Source: CAYNYF01 sp964401385
GTDB lineage: Bacteria > Planctomycetota > Phycisphaerae > SM23-33
Length of the DNA stretch: 64,000 nt
Reading direction: 5' to 3'
Assembly: GCA_964401385.1 (NCBI GenBank)
Contig: CAYNYF010000003.1
Span: 22,816 to 86,815, forward strand
Below, in pieces: positions 9,215-17,840 of the stretch. Position numbers and translations under genes: made by a program. Each line of letters opens with the position of its first letter. Positions within the stretch are counted from its first letter, which is position 1. Under the pieces are notes generated by a model. The model saw only the letters and a list, made by a program, of their open reading frames with translations, ran no database searches and had not been told where the DNA came from.

Positions 9215-10117
9215 GTGACTTGGCTCGACGAGGCAGCTCTGGCCCGCCCGCTGGAGGCCGACGTCTCGGTGGCCTGCGAGTCGCTGGTGCTTGCCGACGG
9301 CTGCCAGACGCTCTTGCTGCGCCACCGCCCGCCGGGGGCGGCGACCGGTCCGCCGGTCCTGTACGTCCACGGCATTCAGTCTCACCCGGGGTGGTTCGTG
9401 GGCTCGGCCCAGGCCCTCGCTCGGGCCGGACACGAGGTCTTCCAGGTCACGCGCCGGGGCAGCGGGCCGGCCCGGACCGGCCGGGGCGACGCCGCTTCGA
9501 GCGGGCAACTGCTCGACGACGTCGAATCGGCCGTACGCTACGTGCTCGATCAGACCAAGGCCGAGCGCCTGAGCTTGTTGGGCGTCAGTTGGGGCGGAAA
9601 ACTGCTTGCCGCCTATGCCCTGACCGCCCGGTCGGCGATGGCCTCGCTGACGCTGGTGGCCCCCGGCATCGTCCCGCGCGTCGACGTATCCGTCCGGACC
9701 AAGCTGGCCATTGCCGCCGCTCGTGTCTGCTGCCCCGGCAGGCTTTTTGACATTCCGCTCAACGACGTGGCCCTGTTCACGGACAACCCGGTCATGCGCG
9801 CATACCTGCGGGGCGACCCCCACCGGCTGCACCGCGCCAGCGCGCGGTTCCTGGTCGCCTCGGCCGTGCTGGACAGGGCCATTGCCCGGGCGCCGGCCGG
9901 TTCACTGCCGGTGCCGACGACGCTCATCCTGGCCCGGCGCGACAGGATCATCGACAATGCGGCGACGCGGGCCGAGATGGATCGGCTCAGCGGCGGGGCG
10001 TGCGAGGTCCTCGAGCTGAACGCCGCCCACACGATCGAGTTCGAGCCGGACGTTCGCCCGTTCTACGATTCGCTCTGCAAGGCGGTGGCCGGCGGCCGGG
10101 AGGATCCCGATGCGTAG
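9215..10117 (+). CDS. Alpha/beta hydrolase
   Basis: A 300-aa alpha/beta-hydrolase-fold enzyme. The oxyanion HG motif (VLYVHGIQSH) is near residue 50. The nucleophile elbow is GVSWGGK near residue 125. The acid is probably the Asp in ILARRDRIID near 245 and the base the His in NAAHTIEF near 272. This resembles lysophospholipase or serine aminopeptidase S33-type hydrolases; the substrate cannot be told. I chose the GTG at 9215 because AAGGATAGG lies just upstream; the ATG at 9167 would overlap the divergent gene. The next gene, a small lipoprotein, overlaps its 3' end by 8 bp. Confidence 0.82.
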   Translation: MTWLDEAALARPLEADVSVACESLVLADGCQTLLLRHRPPGAATGPPVLYVHGIQSHPGWFVGSAQALARAGHEVFQVTRRGSGPARTGRGDAASSGQLLDDVESAVRYVLDQTKAERLSLLGVSWGGKLLAAYALTARSAMASLTLVAPGIVPRVDVSVRTKLAIAAARVCCPGRLFDIPLNDVALFTDNPVMRAYLRGDPHRLHRASARFLVASAVLDRAIARAPAGSLPVPTTLILARRDRIIDNAATRAEMDRLSGGACEVLELNAAHTIEFEPDVRPFYDSLCKAVAGGREDPDA

Positions 10118-10364
10118 ATTGATCTTCGCCGTTCTCCTCTGGTGCGGGTCGGGCCTTCTCGGCTGCAACGGTCAAGCCGCGGCCGAGAAGCAATTCGCCC
10201 TCTTCGGGGCGGTCAACGGCCATCGCGGCGATTACGGCCACGACGACCTGGTCATCGGCCGGCACGCCCGCAGCGAAGTGTTCCCCCTCATTCGCCGCTG
10301 GCTGGATCAGCGAAGTGGCAAGCCCCTCCTGCGGCTGAAACTGCTGCCGCCGGCGAAGAAATAG
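10110..10364 (+). CDS. Small putative lipoprotein
   Basis: An 84-aa protein with a short basic start, a hydrophobic stretch and a lipobox (LLGC, Cys at residue 19), followed by about 65 polar residues. It would be lipid-anchored after signal peptidase II cleavage. Its start overlaps the end of the hydrolase gene by 8 bp, so the pair is probably co-translated. I do not recognise the mature region. Confidence 0.62.
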   Translation: MRRLIFAVLLWCGSGLLGCNGQAAAEKQFALFGAVNGHRGDYGHDDLVIGRHARSEVFPLIRRWLDQRSGKPLLRLKLLPPAKK

Positions 10365-10389
10365 CTGCCCCCGCGGCCGCGATCCTGCC

Positions 10390-11619
10390 TTACTGCTCCG
10401 GCTCGCCGCGGACGTACTTTGTATCCCGCCAAGTCACGGTCGCGCCGCGTCGCAGCTTGGTCATGGCCAGTATCAGGGCGACGGCGCCGGCCGCACAGCC
10501 CAGCGGGTACACCCACGCGAAGCGAGGCTTGGCCCCGATCAGGCCGTAGAAGCGGTAGATCACGCCGATCTGGACGGCCACGGCCGCAAGGCCCACCAGG
10601 GCGGCTGCCAGCAGCAGCCCTTTCGGCTCGCCGCCGCCCGCGACCGCGGCGAAACCGAACGCGGCCGCCGCGTACGGCAGAAACCCCATGACCACCAGCG
10701 CCAGCAGCGACAGGCCGATTCGTCTGAAGCTGCCGAATGTGCCGAAGAAGATGCGGCCCCAGCCCCGGAGGATCTCCCGCAGAGAGGTGTACATCCGCAC
10801 GGTATACAGCCCACGGTTGCTGACGACGCGTAGGTTCAGCCCGGACGATTTGACCCGCGCGGCCATCTGCATGTCCTCGTTGACCTGGTCCTTGACGGCC
10901 TCGTGCGTGCCGATGCGCTCATACGCCGAGCGCCGCATCAGCATGAACGCCCCGTTGGCGTAGGCGTGGGGCCTCTTGGGGTCGTTCACCTTGTCCGGGT
11001 GGAACCAGATCATCATGATCCCGCTGCAGACCGGCTGGATGGCGTTTTCCCAGAAGCCGTGCATGGTCAGGTTGGGCAGAACGCTGAGCAGGTCGGCGCC
11101 GCTCCGGCGGGCGTAGGCCATTGCCACGCTGAGCGTCCGGCGGGACGACTGCGTGCAGTCGGCGTCGATCATGCACAGCCAGTCGCCTCGGGCCTGGGCG
11201 ATTGCCGTCTGCATGGCGTTGTTCTTGCCGCACCAGCCGGGCGGGAGGTGCTCGATGTTGATGAGCTTGACCCGCCCGTCCTCGGAAGCGATCCGCTCGA
11301 CGATCTCGCCCGTCCGATCCGTCGAGCGGTCGTTGGCCACGATCATCTCGAAGTCGCCGTAGTCCTGCGAAAGCATCGTGCGCACGCAGGATTCGATGTT
11401 CTCCTGCTCGTCCTTGGCGGCGACGATCACGCTGATCAGCGGCGGGTCCGCGTCCTCGGGCGTCTGCGCGCACTCGCCCGCGCCCGCGTCGCCGCTGGGG
11501 TACTCCTCGGTCAAGGAGAAGCTTTGGCGGCGATGCCGCGCGATCATCACGTGGCGGCAGCCCCATAGCAGCAGCACGCAGGCGGTCGGCACGATCAGGC
11601 TCACGGCCAAAACGGTCAT
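10390..11619 (-). CDS. Family 2 glycosyltransferase, membrane-bound
   Basis: A 409-aa GT-A-fold glycosyltransferase. An N-terminal membrane helix precedes the catalytic domain (about residues 60-310), and three or four helices close the protein. Visible motifs are ISVIVAAKDE, NDRSTDRT, the metal-binding DADCT (about 150), NEDMQMA as the ED site (about 248), and GWGRIF in place of the usual QxxRW. The layout resembles ceramide- or hopanoid-type glucosyltransferases, but acceptor and donor are not determinable. I chose the ATG at 11619, with GAGGA eight bases upstream, over an extended ORF running into larC. It begins 17 bp after the larC stop and is probably co-transcribed with it. Confidence 0.85.
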   Translation of the reverse strand: MTVLAVSLIVPTACVLLLWGCRHVMIARHRRQSFSLTEEYPSGDAGAGECAQTPEDADPPLISVIVAAKDEQENIESCVRTMLSQDYGDFEMIVANDRSTDRTGEIVERIASEDGRVKLINIEHLPPGWCGKNNAMQTAIAQARGDWLCMIDADCTQSSRRTLSVAMAYARRSGADLLSVLPNLTMHGFWENAIQPVCSGIMMIWFHPDKVNDPKRPHAYANGAFMLMRRSAYERIGTHEAVKDQVNEDMQMAARVKSSGLNLRVVSNRGLYTVRMYTSLREILRGWGRIFFGTFGSFRRIGLSLLALVVMGFLPYAAAAFGFAAVAGGGEPKGLLLAAALVGLAAVAVQIGVIYRFYGLIGAKPRFAWVYPLGCAAGAVALILAMTKLRRGATVTWRDTKYVRGEPEQ

Positions 11620-11636
11620 GCGGCAAATCCTCGGGG

Positions 11637-12821
11637 TCAATCGGGTCGCTGGCGATACGCCTGCACGGCGGCGGCGATGACGTCTTTGACGGCCGCGCCG
11701 TGGGCCTCGGCTGCGGCCTGGCAGTCGGAAAACTCCGGCGAGGCCGTCATCTCGCGCCCGTCGAGCGAGCCGACCTTCACCCGGATCGCCCCGTAGCGCG
11801 TTTCCACCGTCACGTGCCGCCGCCCCAGCTTGCTGCGCCCGCAAACGCGCCGGCGGATGCCCAGCGTGGTCGTCTCGGCGAAGATGATCTGCTCGGCACG
11901 CTGGACCTCACCCGGCGGGCAAAGCACCGAGAGCATCCACGCCGGGCGGGATTTCTTCATGTAAATCGGCGTGCACCAGGCGTCGGCGCAGCCGGCGGCC
12001 AGCAGCTTTTCGACGGTCGCGGCGAGAACCTCGCCGGTGCAGTCGTCCAGGTTGGCCGACAGCTCCACCACGGTGTCGGCCGCCCCGGCGCCGCTTTCGG
12101 CGCCGATCAGGACGCGCAGCAGGTTGGGTCTGCCGCGCGGATCGCGCGAGCCGGCGCCGTAGCCGACGGCTGCGATCTCCATCGCCGGCATGGGCCCGAA
12201 TCGCTCCGCCAGCGTCGTCAGCACGGCCGCGCCCGTGGGCGTTGTCAGCTCCCCCGAACGCGGGGGCGCCTCCGGCTCGGCCGTGGGAAAGCCTTTCAGC
12301 AACTCGGCCGTCGCCGGGGCGGGCACCGGCAGCACACCGTGGGCCGCGATGACCGTGCCGCTGCCGACGGGAATCGGCGAGCAAATGAGCTTGTCGATGC
12401 CCAGAAGCTCCATCCCCACGGCCGCCGCCACCACGTCCATCATACTGTCGACGGCCCCGACCTCGTGGAAGTGCACGTGCTCGGGACTGGTGCCGTGGAC
12501 CCTCCCCTCGGCCTCGGCCAGTCGAGCGAAGATTGCCTTCGCCCTCTCGGCCGCCCGCGGCGGCAGATCGGCCGCCTCGATGATGGCGACGATGTCGGCG
12601 AGATGCCGATTGGGCTGGCCGGCCGGCCCGACGGCGACGGTGAACTTGGTGCCCGCCAGCGCGGCGCGGCGGACCTTCTCGGCCGAGACGCTACAGCCGG
12701 GCAGCTTCAGCTTCGCCAGCTCGGCGCGCAGGCGATCGATCTCCAGCCCGGCGTCCAACAGCGCACCGACAATCATGTCCCCGGCCGCTCCGGCGAAACA
12801 GTCGAAATAAGCGAGTTTCAT
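11637..12821 (-). CDS. larC: Nickel pincer cofactor biosynthesis protein LarC
   Basis: A 394-aa LarC family protein. LarC inserts nickel into the pyridinium-dithiocarboxylate pincer cofactor used by lactate racemase LarA and its relatives. The signature N-terminus (YFDCFAGAAGDM) is present, with the HFHEVGAVDSMMDVV His/Glu motif near residue 115. The C-terminal half carries the ELSANLDDCTGEV and TPIYMKKSRP motifs. The start at 12821 follows a strong GGAGGAAA ribosome site. LarB, LarE and LarA are not in the window, so the cofactor client is unknown. The full length suggests one uninterrupted larC without the frameshift seen in some lactobacilli. Confidence 0.92.
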   Translation of the reverse strand: MKLAYFDCFAGAAGDMIVGALLDAGLEIDRLRAELAKLKLPGCSVSAEKVRRAALAGTKFTVAVGPAGQPNRHLADIVAIIEAADLPPRAAERAKAIFARLAEAEGRVHGTSPEHVHFHEVGAVDSMMDVVAAAVGMELLGIDKLICSPIPVGSGTVIAAHGVLPVPAPATAELLKGFPTAEPEAPPRSGELTTPTGAAVLTTLAERFGPMPAMEIAAVGYGAGSRDPRGRPNLLRVLIGAESGAGAADTVVELSANLDDCTGEVLAATVEKLLAAGCADAWCTPIYMKKSRPAWMLSVLCPPGEVQRAEQIIFAETTTLGIRRRVCGRSKLGRRHVTVETRYGAIRVKVGSLDGREMTASPEFSDCQAAAEAHGAAVKDVIAAAVQAYRQRPD

Positions 12822-13000
12822 TGTTTCCTCCAGCTTGCCGGAAAGTGTATCTGACCCGGCTCCGGCGGGCAAGGGCAACGCCGCCGGAGGCTTTTGTCCT
12901 TGACCGTCGGCGGATGTGCCATTACTTGCTTTTCCAGACGCGCAGGCAGCTCATAGCGCGATCTTCACTGTTGGCGAACGCCGAAGGGCGGCCAGCCGGC

Positions 13001-13281
13001 ATGAACATGTATAATCTCGTCCGCTTTGCGGGCATTTTCGTTCTGATGGCGATTGCCTGGGCCCTGTCGACGAATCGCCGGCGGCTGAACGTCCGCTGCA
13101 TCGCCTCCAGCGTGCTGTTCGTGTACACGAGTTCCTGAATCAGATTTTTCCCACCATCGCCGGCCTTGGCCCGCGGGCGCTGCTGGCGACGACCCTGGCC
13201 TGCCTGATGACCGGCGCCGTGGCCGGGACCTTCTACCACAAGGCTGAGACCGTCCTCCAGGCCGCCGCGGCCGCACCCTAG
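13001..13281 (+). pseudogene. Remnant of a NupC-type nucleoside transporter, internally deleted
   Basis: The frame from ATG 13001 encodes an N-terminus typical of concentrative nucleoside transporters (YNLVRFAGIFVLMAIAWALS, then TNRRRLN), but it stops at 13136-13138. In the next frame, from about 13120 to the TAG at 13279-13281, the last helix of the same family appears (LGPRALLATTLACLMTGAVA). The roughly 300 residues that should lie between are missing. I read this as a large internal deletion that joined the two ends out of frame. The match to NupC ends is from memory of the family, not from a search. Confidence 0.6.
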
Positions 13282-13478
13282 GAAAGGAGCATGGGGCGGA
13301 AGCTTGTGTAAGACCCTCGCGCTTGCATGGCGTTCTGAGCGGATTTGTGTGTCGCGCCGAGCGCGAGTGCGTTAAACTGGTAGTGTAAGGCGCAGACCGT
13401 CCGGTTGGCCCGCCGGGCGGGCGCGTTCGGTTACAAGGGTGACGCCGGCCGGGCCGTTGAGGCCCGGCGTGACAATGA

Positions 13479-16139
13479 ATGGCCGAGCACGAGAAGTTCC
13501 ACTATCGCAACCTCGCCGAGCTGACCGCCGCGATTGACGCCCTCGGGCTGGACCTGCCGACGGACGAAGACGTTTCCATTCTCGCCAGTCCCGCGCGCCT
13601 GGGCCGGCTTTCCTTGCCGAACCGGCTGGCAATCCATCCGATGGAGGGCTGCGACGGGACGTCCGAGGGGGCGCCGGACAAGCTGACGTTCCGCCGGTAC
13701 GAGCGTTTCGCCGCCGGCGGGGCGGGGCTGATCTGGATGGAGGCGACGGCCGTCTCGGCCGAAGGCCGGGCCAACCCACGGCAGTTGTGGCTGCACGACG
13801 GCAGCGCCGCCGGCTTTGCCGAACTGGCTCGGCGGACGCGCTCGGCCGCGGCCAACGCGGGCTGCAAGCCGCTTCTGGTGCTGCAACTGACCCACTCCGG
13901 GCGCTACAGCCGACCGGCCGGCGACCCCGCCCCGATCATCGCTCACCACTCGGCCGTGCTGGACCCGCCGCTGGGCCTGGCGGCCGATCTGCCGCTGGTC
14001 TCCGACGAGTATCTCGATGCGCTCCAGGAGGCGTACGTCCGCGCGGCCGTGCTGGCCGCGGAGGCCGGCTTCGACGCCGTCGACATCAAGAGCTGCCATC
14101 GGTATCTGATCAACGAGCTGCTGGCCTCGCACACGCGGGCAAACAGTCGATACGGGGCAGGTTACGCGAATCGCACGCGGTTCCTGCGCGAGACGATGGG
14201 CAGGCTTCGCGACGCCGTCGGCGATCGCCTCGAGATAACCTGCCGGATGAACGTGTATGACGGCATCGAATATCCCTACGGCTGGGGGGTCGAAAAGGCG
14301 GACGCCCGGGCAGGTGGCGTCGAGCACGAGGCACCGTTTCCCCGGCCGGACCTGTCCGAGCCCATCCGGCTCATCGGCGAGCTGGTCGATGCCGGGCTGG
14401 GCTGCCTGAGCGTCACCGCCGGCAATCCGTACTGGCGTCCGGCCGTGAACCGCCCGGCCGATTGGGCTGCGGTCAATGACCCGCCGCCGGCCGAGCATCC
14501 GCTGGAGGGCGTGGCCAGGCTGGTCGCCTTGACGCGCCAGGTGCAGCAGGCTCACCCGAAGCTGACGGTCGTCGGTGCCGGCTATACCTGGCTGCGGCAG
14601 TACTTGCCTCACTTTGCCGCGGCCGCGGTCGCCCGGGGCTGGGCGACGGTGGTCGGCCTGGGGCGCGGGGCGCTGGCGTATCCGGACTTTGCCGCCGATG
14701 TGATCGGCAAGGGCGGGCTGGACCGGCGGAAGGTCTGCATCTTGTGCGGTTCCTGCACGCAGATCATGCGCGACGGCGGGCGCGCCGGATGCGTCGTGCG
14801 CGATTCGGAGGTCTACGCGCCCATTTACAGGTCGGGCCGGCGGCGGGCGCGCGACACCGTCCGCGAGCTGGCCGACAAGTGCCGCCGCTGCGTCGACCCG
14901 CCGTGCCGGGATGCGTGCCCGGCCGGGGTGGATATTCCCGGCTTCCTGGACGCGGTAGCCGCCGGAGACGAGCACGATGCCTATCGGATTCTCCGGGAAT
15001 CGATCCTCCTGCCGGGGCTGTGCGGGGCGGTTTGCCCATCGGAGACGACCTGCCAAAGCGCCTGCGTCCTCCGCCTCCTGGCCGATTCCACCGTGCCGGT
15101 GGGCGAGATTCATCAATACGTCGGCGAACACGCCCTCGAGGCCGGCTGGGCGGCGTTGAAGGTGCCCGAAAGCTCCTCGGGTCGCAAGGTCGCAGTCGTC
15201 GGGGCCGGGCCGGCCGGGCTGGCCTGCGCGGCCGAGCTGCTCGAGCGAGGCCACAGCGTTATCGTCTTCGAGCGCGCCGGCCTGGCCGGCGGAAAGCTCG
15301 CCAGCGTCATCCCCCTGACGCGCCTGGCCCGTCGGCAAACGGAGAAGGAGATCTCCGCCGTCTTCGCCGGCATCGCCCCGCAACGGCTTCTGTGGCGCTT
15401 CAGCTCGCCGCTGGGGCGGGAGCGGACGCTCGACGATCTATTGGCCGAGGGCTTCGGCGCCGTCTGCCTTGCCTTCGGGCTGGGCAATTCGTCCGCGCTG
15501 GTCGACGGCGCGGACCGCTGCGAGGGCGTCCTCGAGGCCCAGGCCTTTCTGACCCAACTGAACAACAACCCCGACCATTGCGTTGCCGGCGACGTGATCG
15601 TGATCGGCGGGGGCAACACGGCCATGGACGCGGCCGTGATGGCCAAGGCCCGCGGGGCGGGCGACGTATACGTTCTGTATCGTCGCGGCTACGGCGAGAT
15701 GCCGGCCTGGCCGGAGGAGCGCCGCGGCGCCCTGGCCGCGGACGTGCACCTGCTGGTGTTGAGCCAGGCGATCGGATACGTCGCCGACGCGTCGGGGCGG
15801 CTGACCGGCGTCCGCGTCGTTCGGACGAGACTGGGTGAGCCGGACGCATCCGGGCGCCGCCGGCCGGTGGAGATTCCCGGCAGCGAATCCATCCTGCCGG
15901 CCGGGCTGGCCGTGGAGGCCATCGGAGAGACGCTCGATGAGGCCGTCGCCGCCGTGCTGGGCGGGGTGGAGCTGGCCGCCGGCCTGGTCCAGGTCGATCC
16001 GCAGACGCTGGCGACCTCGCGCGCGGGCGTATTCGCCGCCGGCGACCTGGTCAACGGCGGCACGACCGTGGTCCAGGCCCTGGCCGAGGGCAAGAAGGCC
16101 GGCATTGCCATCGACCGGTTCCTGGGCTCCGGGAAATAA
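13479..16139 (+). CDS. Fusion of old yellow enzyme (FMN) with GltD-like Fe-S/FAD/NAD(P) oxidoreductase
   Basis: An 886-aa flavoprotein with two halves. Residues about 30-410 form an old-yellow-enzyme TIM barrel (LGRLSLPNRLAIHPMEG start; THSGRYSRP; conserved HT...N of the substrate pocket). A Cys cluster follows (CILCGSC, about 415-435). The second half resembles the glutamate synthase small subunit or the dihydropyrimidine dehydrogenase N-domain. It has CRRCVDPPCRDACPAGVDIPG (about 468) and CGAVCPSETTCQSAC for Fe-S clusters. It also has an FAD dinucleotide fold (VAVVGAGPAGLACA, about 570), an NAD(P) fold (VIVIGGGNTAMDAA, about 708) and a terminal GVFAAGDLVNGG. The order recalls 2,4-dienoyl-CoA reductase FadH, but the Fe-S module is GltD-type. 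It probably reduces an electron-poor C=C bond with NAD(P)H; the substrate is unknown. It stands alone. Confidence 0.85.
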   Translation: MAEHEKFHYRNLAELTAAIDALGLDLPTDEDVSILASPARLGRLSLPNRLAIHPMEGCDGTSEGAPDKLTFRRYERFAAGGAGLIWMEATAVSAEGRANPRQLWLHDGSAAGFAELARRTRSAAANAGCKPLLVLQLTHSGRYSRPAGDPAPIIAHHSAVLDPPLGLAADLPLVSDEYLDALQEAYVRAAVLAAEAGFDAVDIKSCHRYLINELLASHTRANSRYGAGYANRTRFLRETMGRLRDAVGDRLEITCRMNVYDGIEYPYGWGVEKADARAGGVEHEAPFPRPDLSEPIRLIGELVDAGLGCLSVTAGNPYWRPAVNRPADWAAVNDPPPAEHPLEGVARLVALTRQVQQAHPKLTVVGAGYTWLRQYLPHFAAAAVARGWATVVGLGRGALAYPDFAADVIGKGGLDRRKVCILCGSCTQIMRDGGRAGCVVRDSEVYAPIYRSGRRRARDTVRELADKCRRCVDPPCRDACPAGVDIPGFLDAVAAGDEHDAYRILRESILLPGLCGAVCPSETTCQSACVLRLLADSTVPVGEIHQYVGEHALEAGWAALKVPESSSGRKVAVVGAGPAGLACAAELLERGHSVIVFERAGLAGGKLASVIPLTRLARRQTEKEISAVFAGIAPQRLLWRFSSPLGRERTLDDLLAEGFGAVCLAFGLGNSSALVDGADRCEGVLEAQAFLTQLNNNPDHCVAGDVIVIGGGNTAMDAAVMAKARGAGDVYVLYRRGYGEMPAWPEERRGALAADVHLLVLSQAIGYVADASGRLTGVRVVRTRLGEPDASGRRRPVEIPGSESILPAGLAVEAIGETLDEAVAAVLGGVELAAGLVQVDPQTLATSRAGVFAAGDLVNGGTTVVQALAEGKKAGIAIDRFLGSGK

Positions 16140-16362
16140 TCGTAAACTCCGCTCTGAAAAGGGGCTGCGCTCGAGGGGGCTATTTCACAGGTCCTGACAG
16201 TCCTCGCCAATCCGTCCAAGGCGGGAAAATCTGCACGAATTGCCGAGCGCAATTCAACTGACCCGCCTTGCGCTCCGATGCCAATCTCGGGCAGGCCCGT
16301 GGTTGCGGGCGAAACGGACTGACCCGCGGCCCGGGGCGATTTGAAAGGAGAAGGGTTTAATC

Positions 16363-16698
16363 GTGGTTGAGATAGGCGAAGACGGCTACGCCGAGTTTCG
16401 TTTCTTCCGACGCGAGGCGGCCAATGTGTTTCTGGCGGGGGATTTCAACGACTGGCGCGCCGATCAGCTCAGGATGGTCCGACAGGACGGGGGATACTGG
16501 GTGCTGAAGCTGGCGCTGCCGCCGGGTGACTACAGATTTCGCTACGTGGCCGATGGCTTGTGGCACACGGACTTTGCGGCCTTCGGTATCGAGCCGGCAC
16601 GGTTCGGCTTCAACAGCATCCTGCACGTGCCCCCGGGAACGATCAAGCTGCGGGTGCAGCCGCAGCCGCAGGTGCCTGCCGCCGCCGCAGCGGCATAG
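16363..16698 (+). CDS. Stand-alone CBM48/AMPK-type glycogen-binding domain protein
   Basis: A 111-aa protein that is almost entirely one carbohydrate-binding domain of the AMPK-beta/CBM48 type. It shows the characteristic VFLAGDFNDWRAD and PPGDYRFRYVADG...D motifs, and a short Pro/Ala tail ends the protein. The GTG start at 16363 has AAAGGAGAAGGG just upstream. No enzyme is fused to it, so it may target glycogen or serve as a subunit for a partner elsewhere. It converges with the ATP-grasp gene. Confidence 0.82.
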   Translation: MVEIGEDGYAEFRFFRREAANVFLAGDFNDWRADQLRMVRQDGGYWVLKLALPPGDYRFRYVADGLWHTDFAAFGIEPARFGFNSILHVPPGTIKLRVQPQPQVPAAAAAA

Positions 16699-16829
16699 GG
16701 CTGGCGGCATCTGGCGACTGCTTCGGCCGGCAAGCTCTTCGGGCGCGTGATCGCCGGTTTTGCCCGGACAATTCCTCAAGCAGGACCGCGCTGCCATGGC
16801 AACGCCCCAGCCCCCGCGGCCGTGGGCGG

Positions 16830-17840
16830 TCAGCCCGGCGGGTACCTCCGCACGGCCAGATGCAGGATGCGGTCGATGAGGGTGTTGTAATCCACGCCGC
16901 CTTGTCGGGCGGACTCGGCGAACTCATCCCCGAAGCTGATGTCCGGATTGGGGTTGACCTCCAGGACGTAGATCCTGCCATCCGCGGTCAGCCGCAGGTC
17001 GATCCGCCCGTAGTCGCGCAGGTGCAGCAGGCGGCCGGCCCTCTTGCAGACGCGGGCGATCCGCCCCAGCACATCCTCGGGCAGATCGGCGAAGCCATAC
17101 TCGATTTTCCACTTCTGCCGGTACTCGTCGTTCCACTTGACCTGGGAGGTGGCGATGACGGGGCCGCCGTCGCCTGCGGCGCCGAAGCGAAGCTCGCGCG
17201 GCGGAAACACCGACAGCCGCTTGTTGCCGAGGAGGCTGACGTACAGCTCTCGGCCTTCGATGTACTGCTCGGCAATGGCCACCTGATGCCAGCGCTCGTG
17301 GATGAAGCGAACGCGCTCGAGCAGCTCGCCCTCGCTCCTGGCCACCGAGGCCATTGAGATCCCGTCGGAGGCGTCCTCGTAGATGGGCTTGACGATGATC
17401 GGGTAGTCCAGGCGTTTGGGTCTGCGCGGGGCCGCCCCGGGCCGGAAGACCACGAAGTCGGGCACGCGGATCTTGTGCAGGCTGAGGATCTGTTTGCACA
17501 GGCCCTTATCGCGGCAGAGCATCAGCCCGTCCGGGCCGGAGCCGGTGTAGCGGACCTCCATCATCTCCAGCAAGCCGGCGACGGCCTTGTCCAGCCGGCG
17601 GTCGTTGCGGAACTGCTCGGTGAGGTTGAAGACGATGTCGGGGGCGTGCTCGGTTATCTCGCCGACGATCTCCGCCACGTCGTCGTCGACGCCCAGGATG
17701 CGGACCTGGTGGCCCAGCTCGCGCAGGGCGACCACCACGTGCCCTTCCGTGGTTGCCTGCGTGTCGGCGGTGAATTGCGGGTCATCGTCGCTGATGGCCC
17801 CCGCGTCCATCATCACGGTCACGTTAAGAGCCGGCCTCAT
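16830..17840 (-). CDS. D-alanine--D-alanine ligase-like ATP-grasp protein
   Basis: A 336-aa ATP-grasp enzyme. The N-domain (DIVFNLTEQ, TGSGPDGLMLCRDK) and the ATP-binding core (DYPIIVKPIYEDASDGIS; AEQYIEGRELYVSLLG) resemble D-Ala-D-Ala ligase. So does the metal-binding end (YGRIDLRLTADGRIYVLEVNPNPDIS). It differs from true Ddl in its N-terminal region and in being coupled to a peptidase rather than to mur genes. It probably makes an amide bond between an amino acid or peptide and an unknown acceptor. It overlaps the stop of the upstream metallopeptidase by 4 bp (ATGA), so the two are translationally coupled. Confidence 0.8.
   Translation of the reverse strand: MRPALNVTVMMDAGAISDDDPQFTADTQATTEGHVVVALRELGHQVRILGVDDDVAEIVGEITEHAPDIVFNLTEQFRNDRRLDKAVAGLLEMMEVRYTGSGPDGLMLCRDKGLCKQILSLHKIRVPDFVVFRPGAAPRRPKRLDYPIIVKPIYEDASDGISMASVARSEGELLERVRFIHERWHQVAIAEQYIEGRELYVSLLGNKRLSVFPPRELRFGAAGDGGPVIATSQVKWNDEYRQKWKIEYGFADLPEDVLGRIARVCKRAGRLLHLRDYGRIDLRLTADGRIYVLEVNPNPDISFGDEFAESARQGGVDYNTLIDRILHLAVRRYPPG

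Noticed and set aside
13444..13474. GC-rich inverted repeat just before the OYE-fusion start
   Set aside because: GGGCC/GGCCC pairs with a short loop, but in DNA of this base composition such pairing is common. No clear terminator or riboswitch features.
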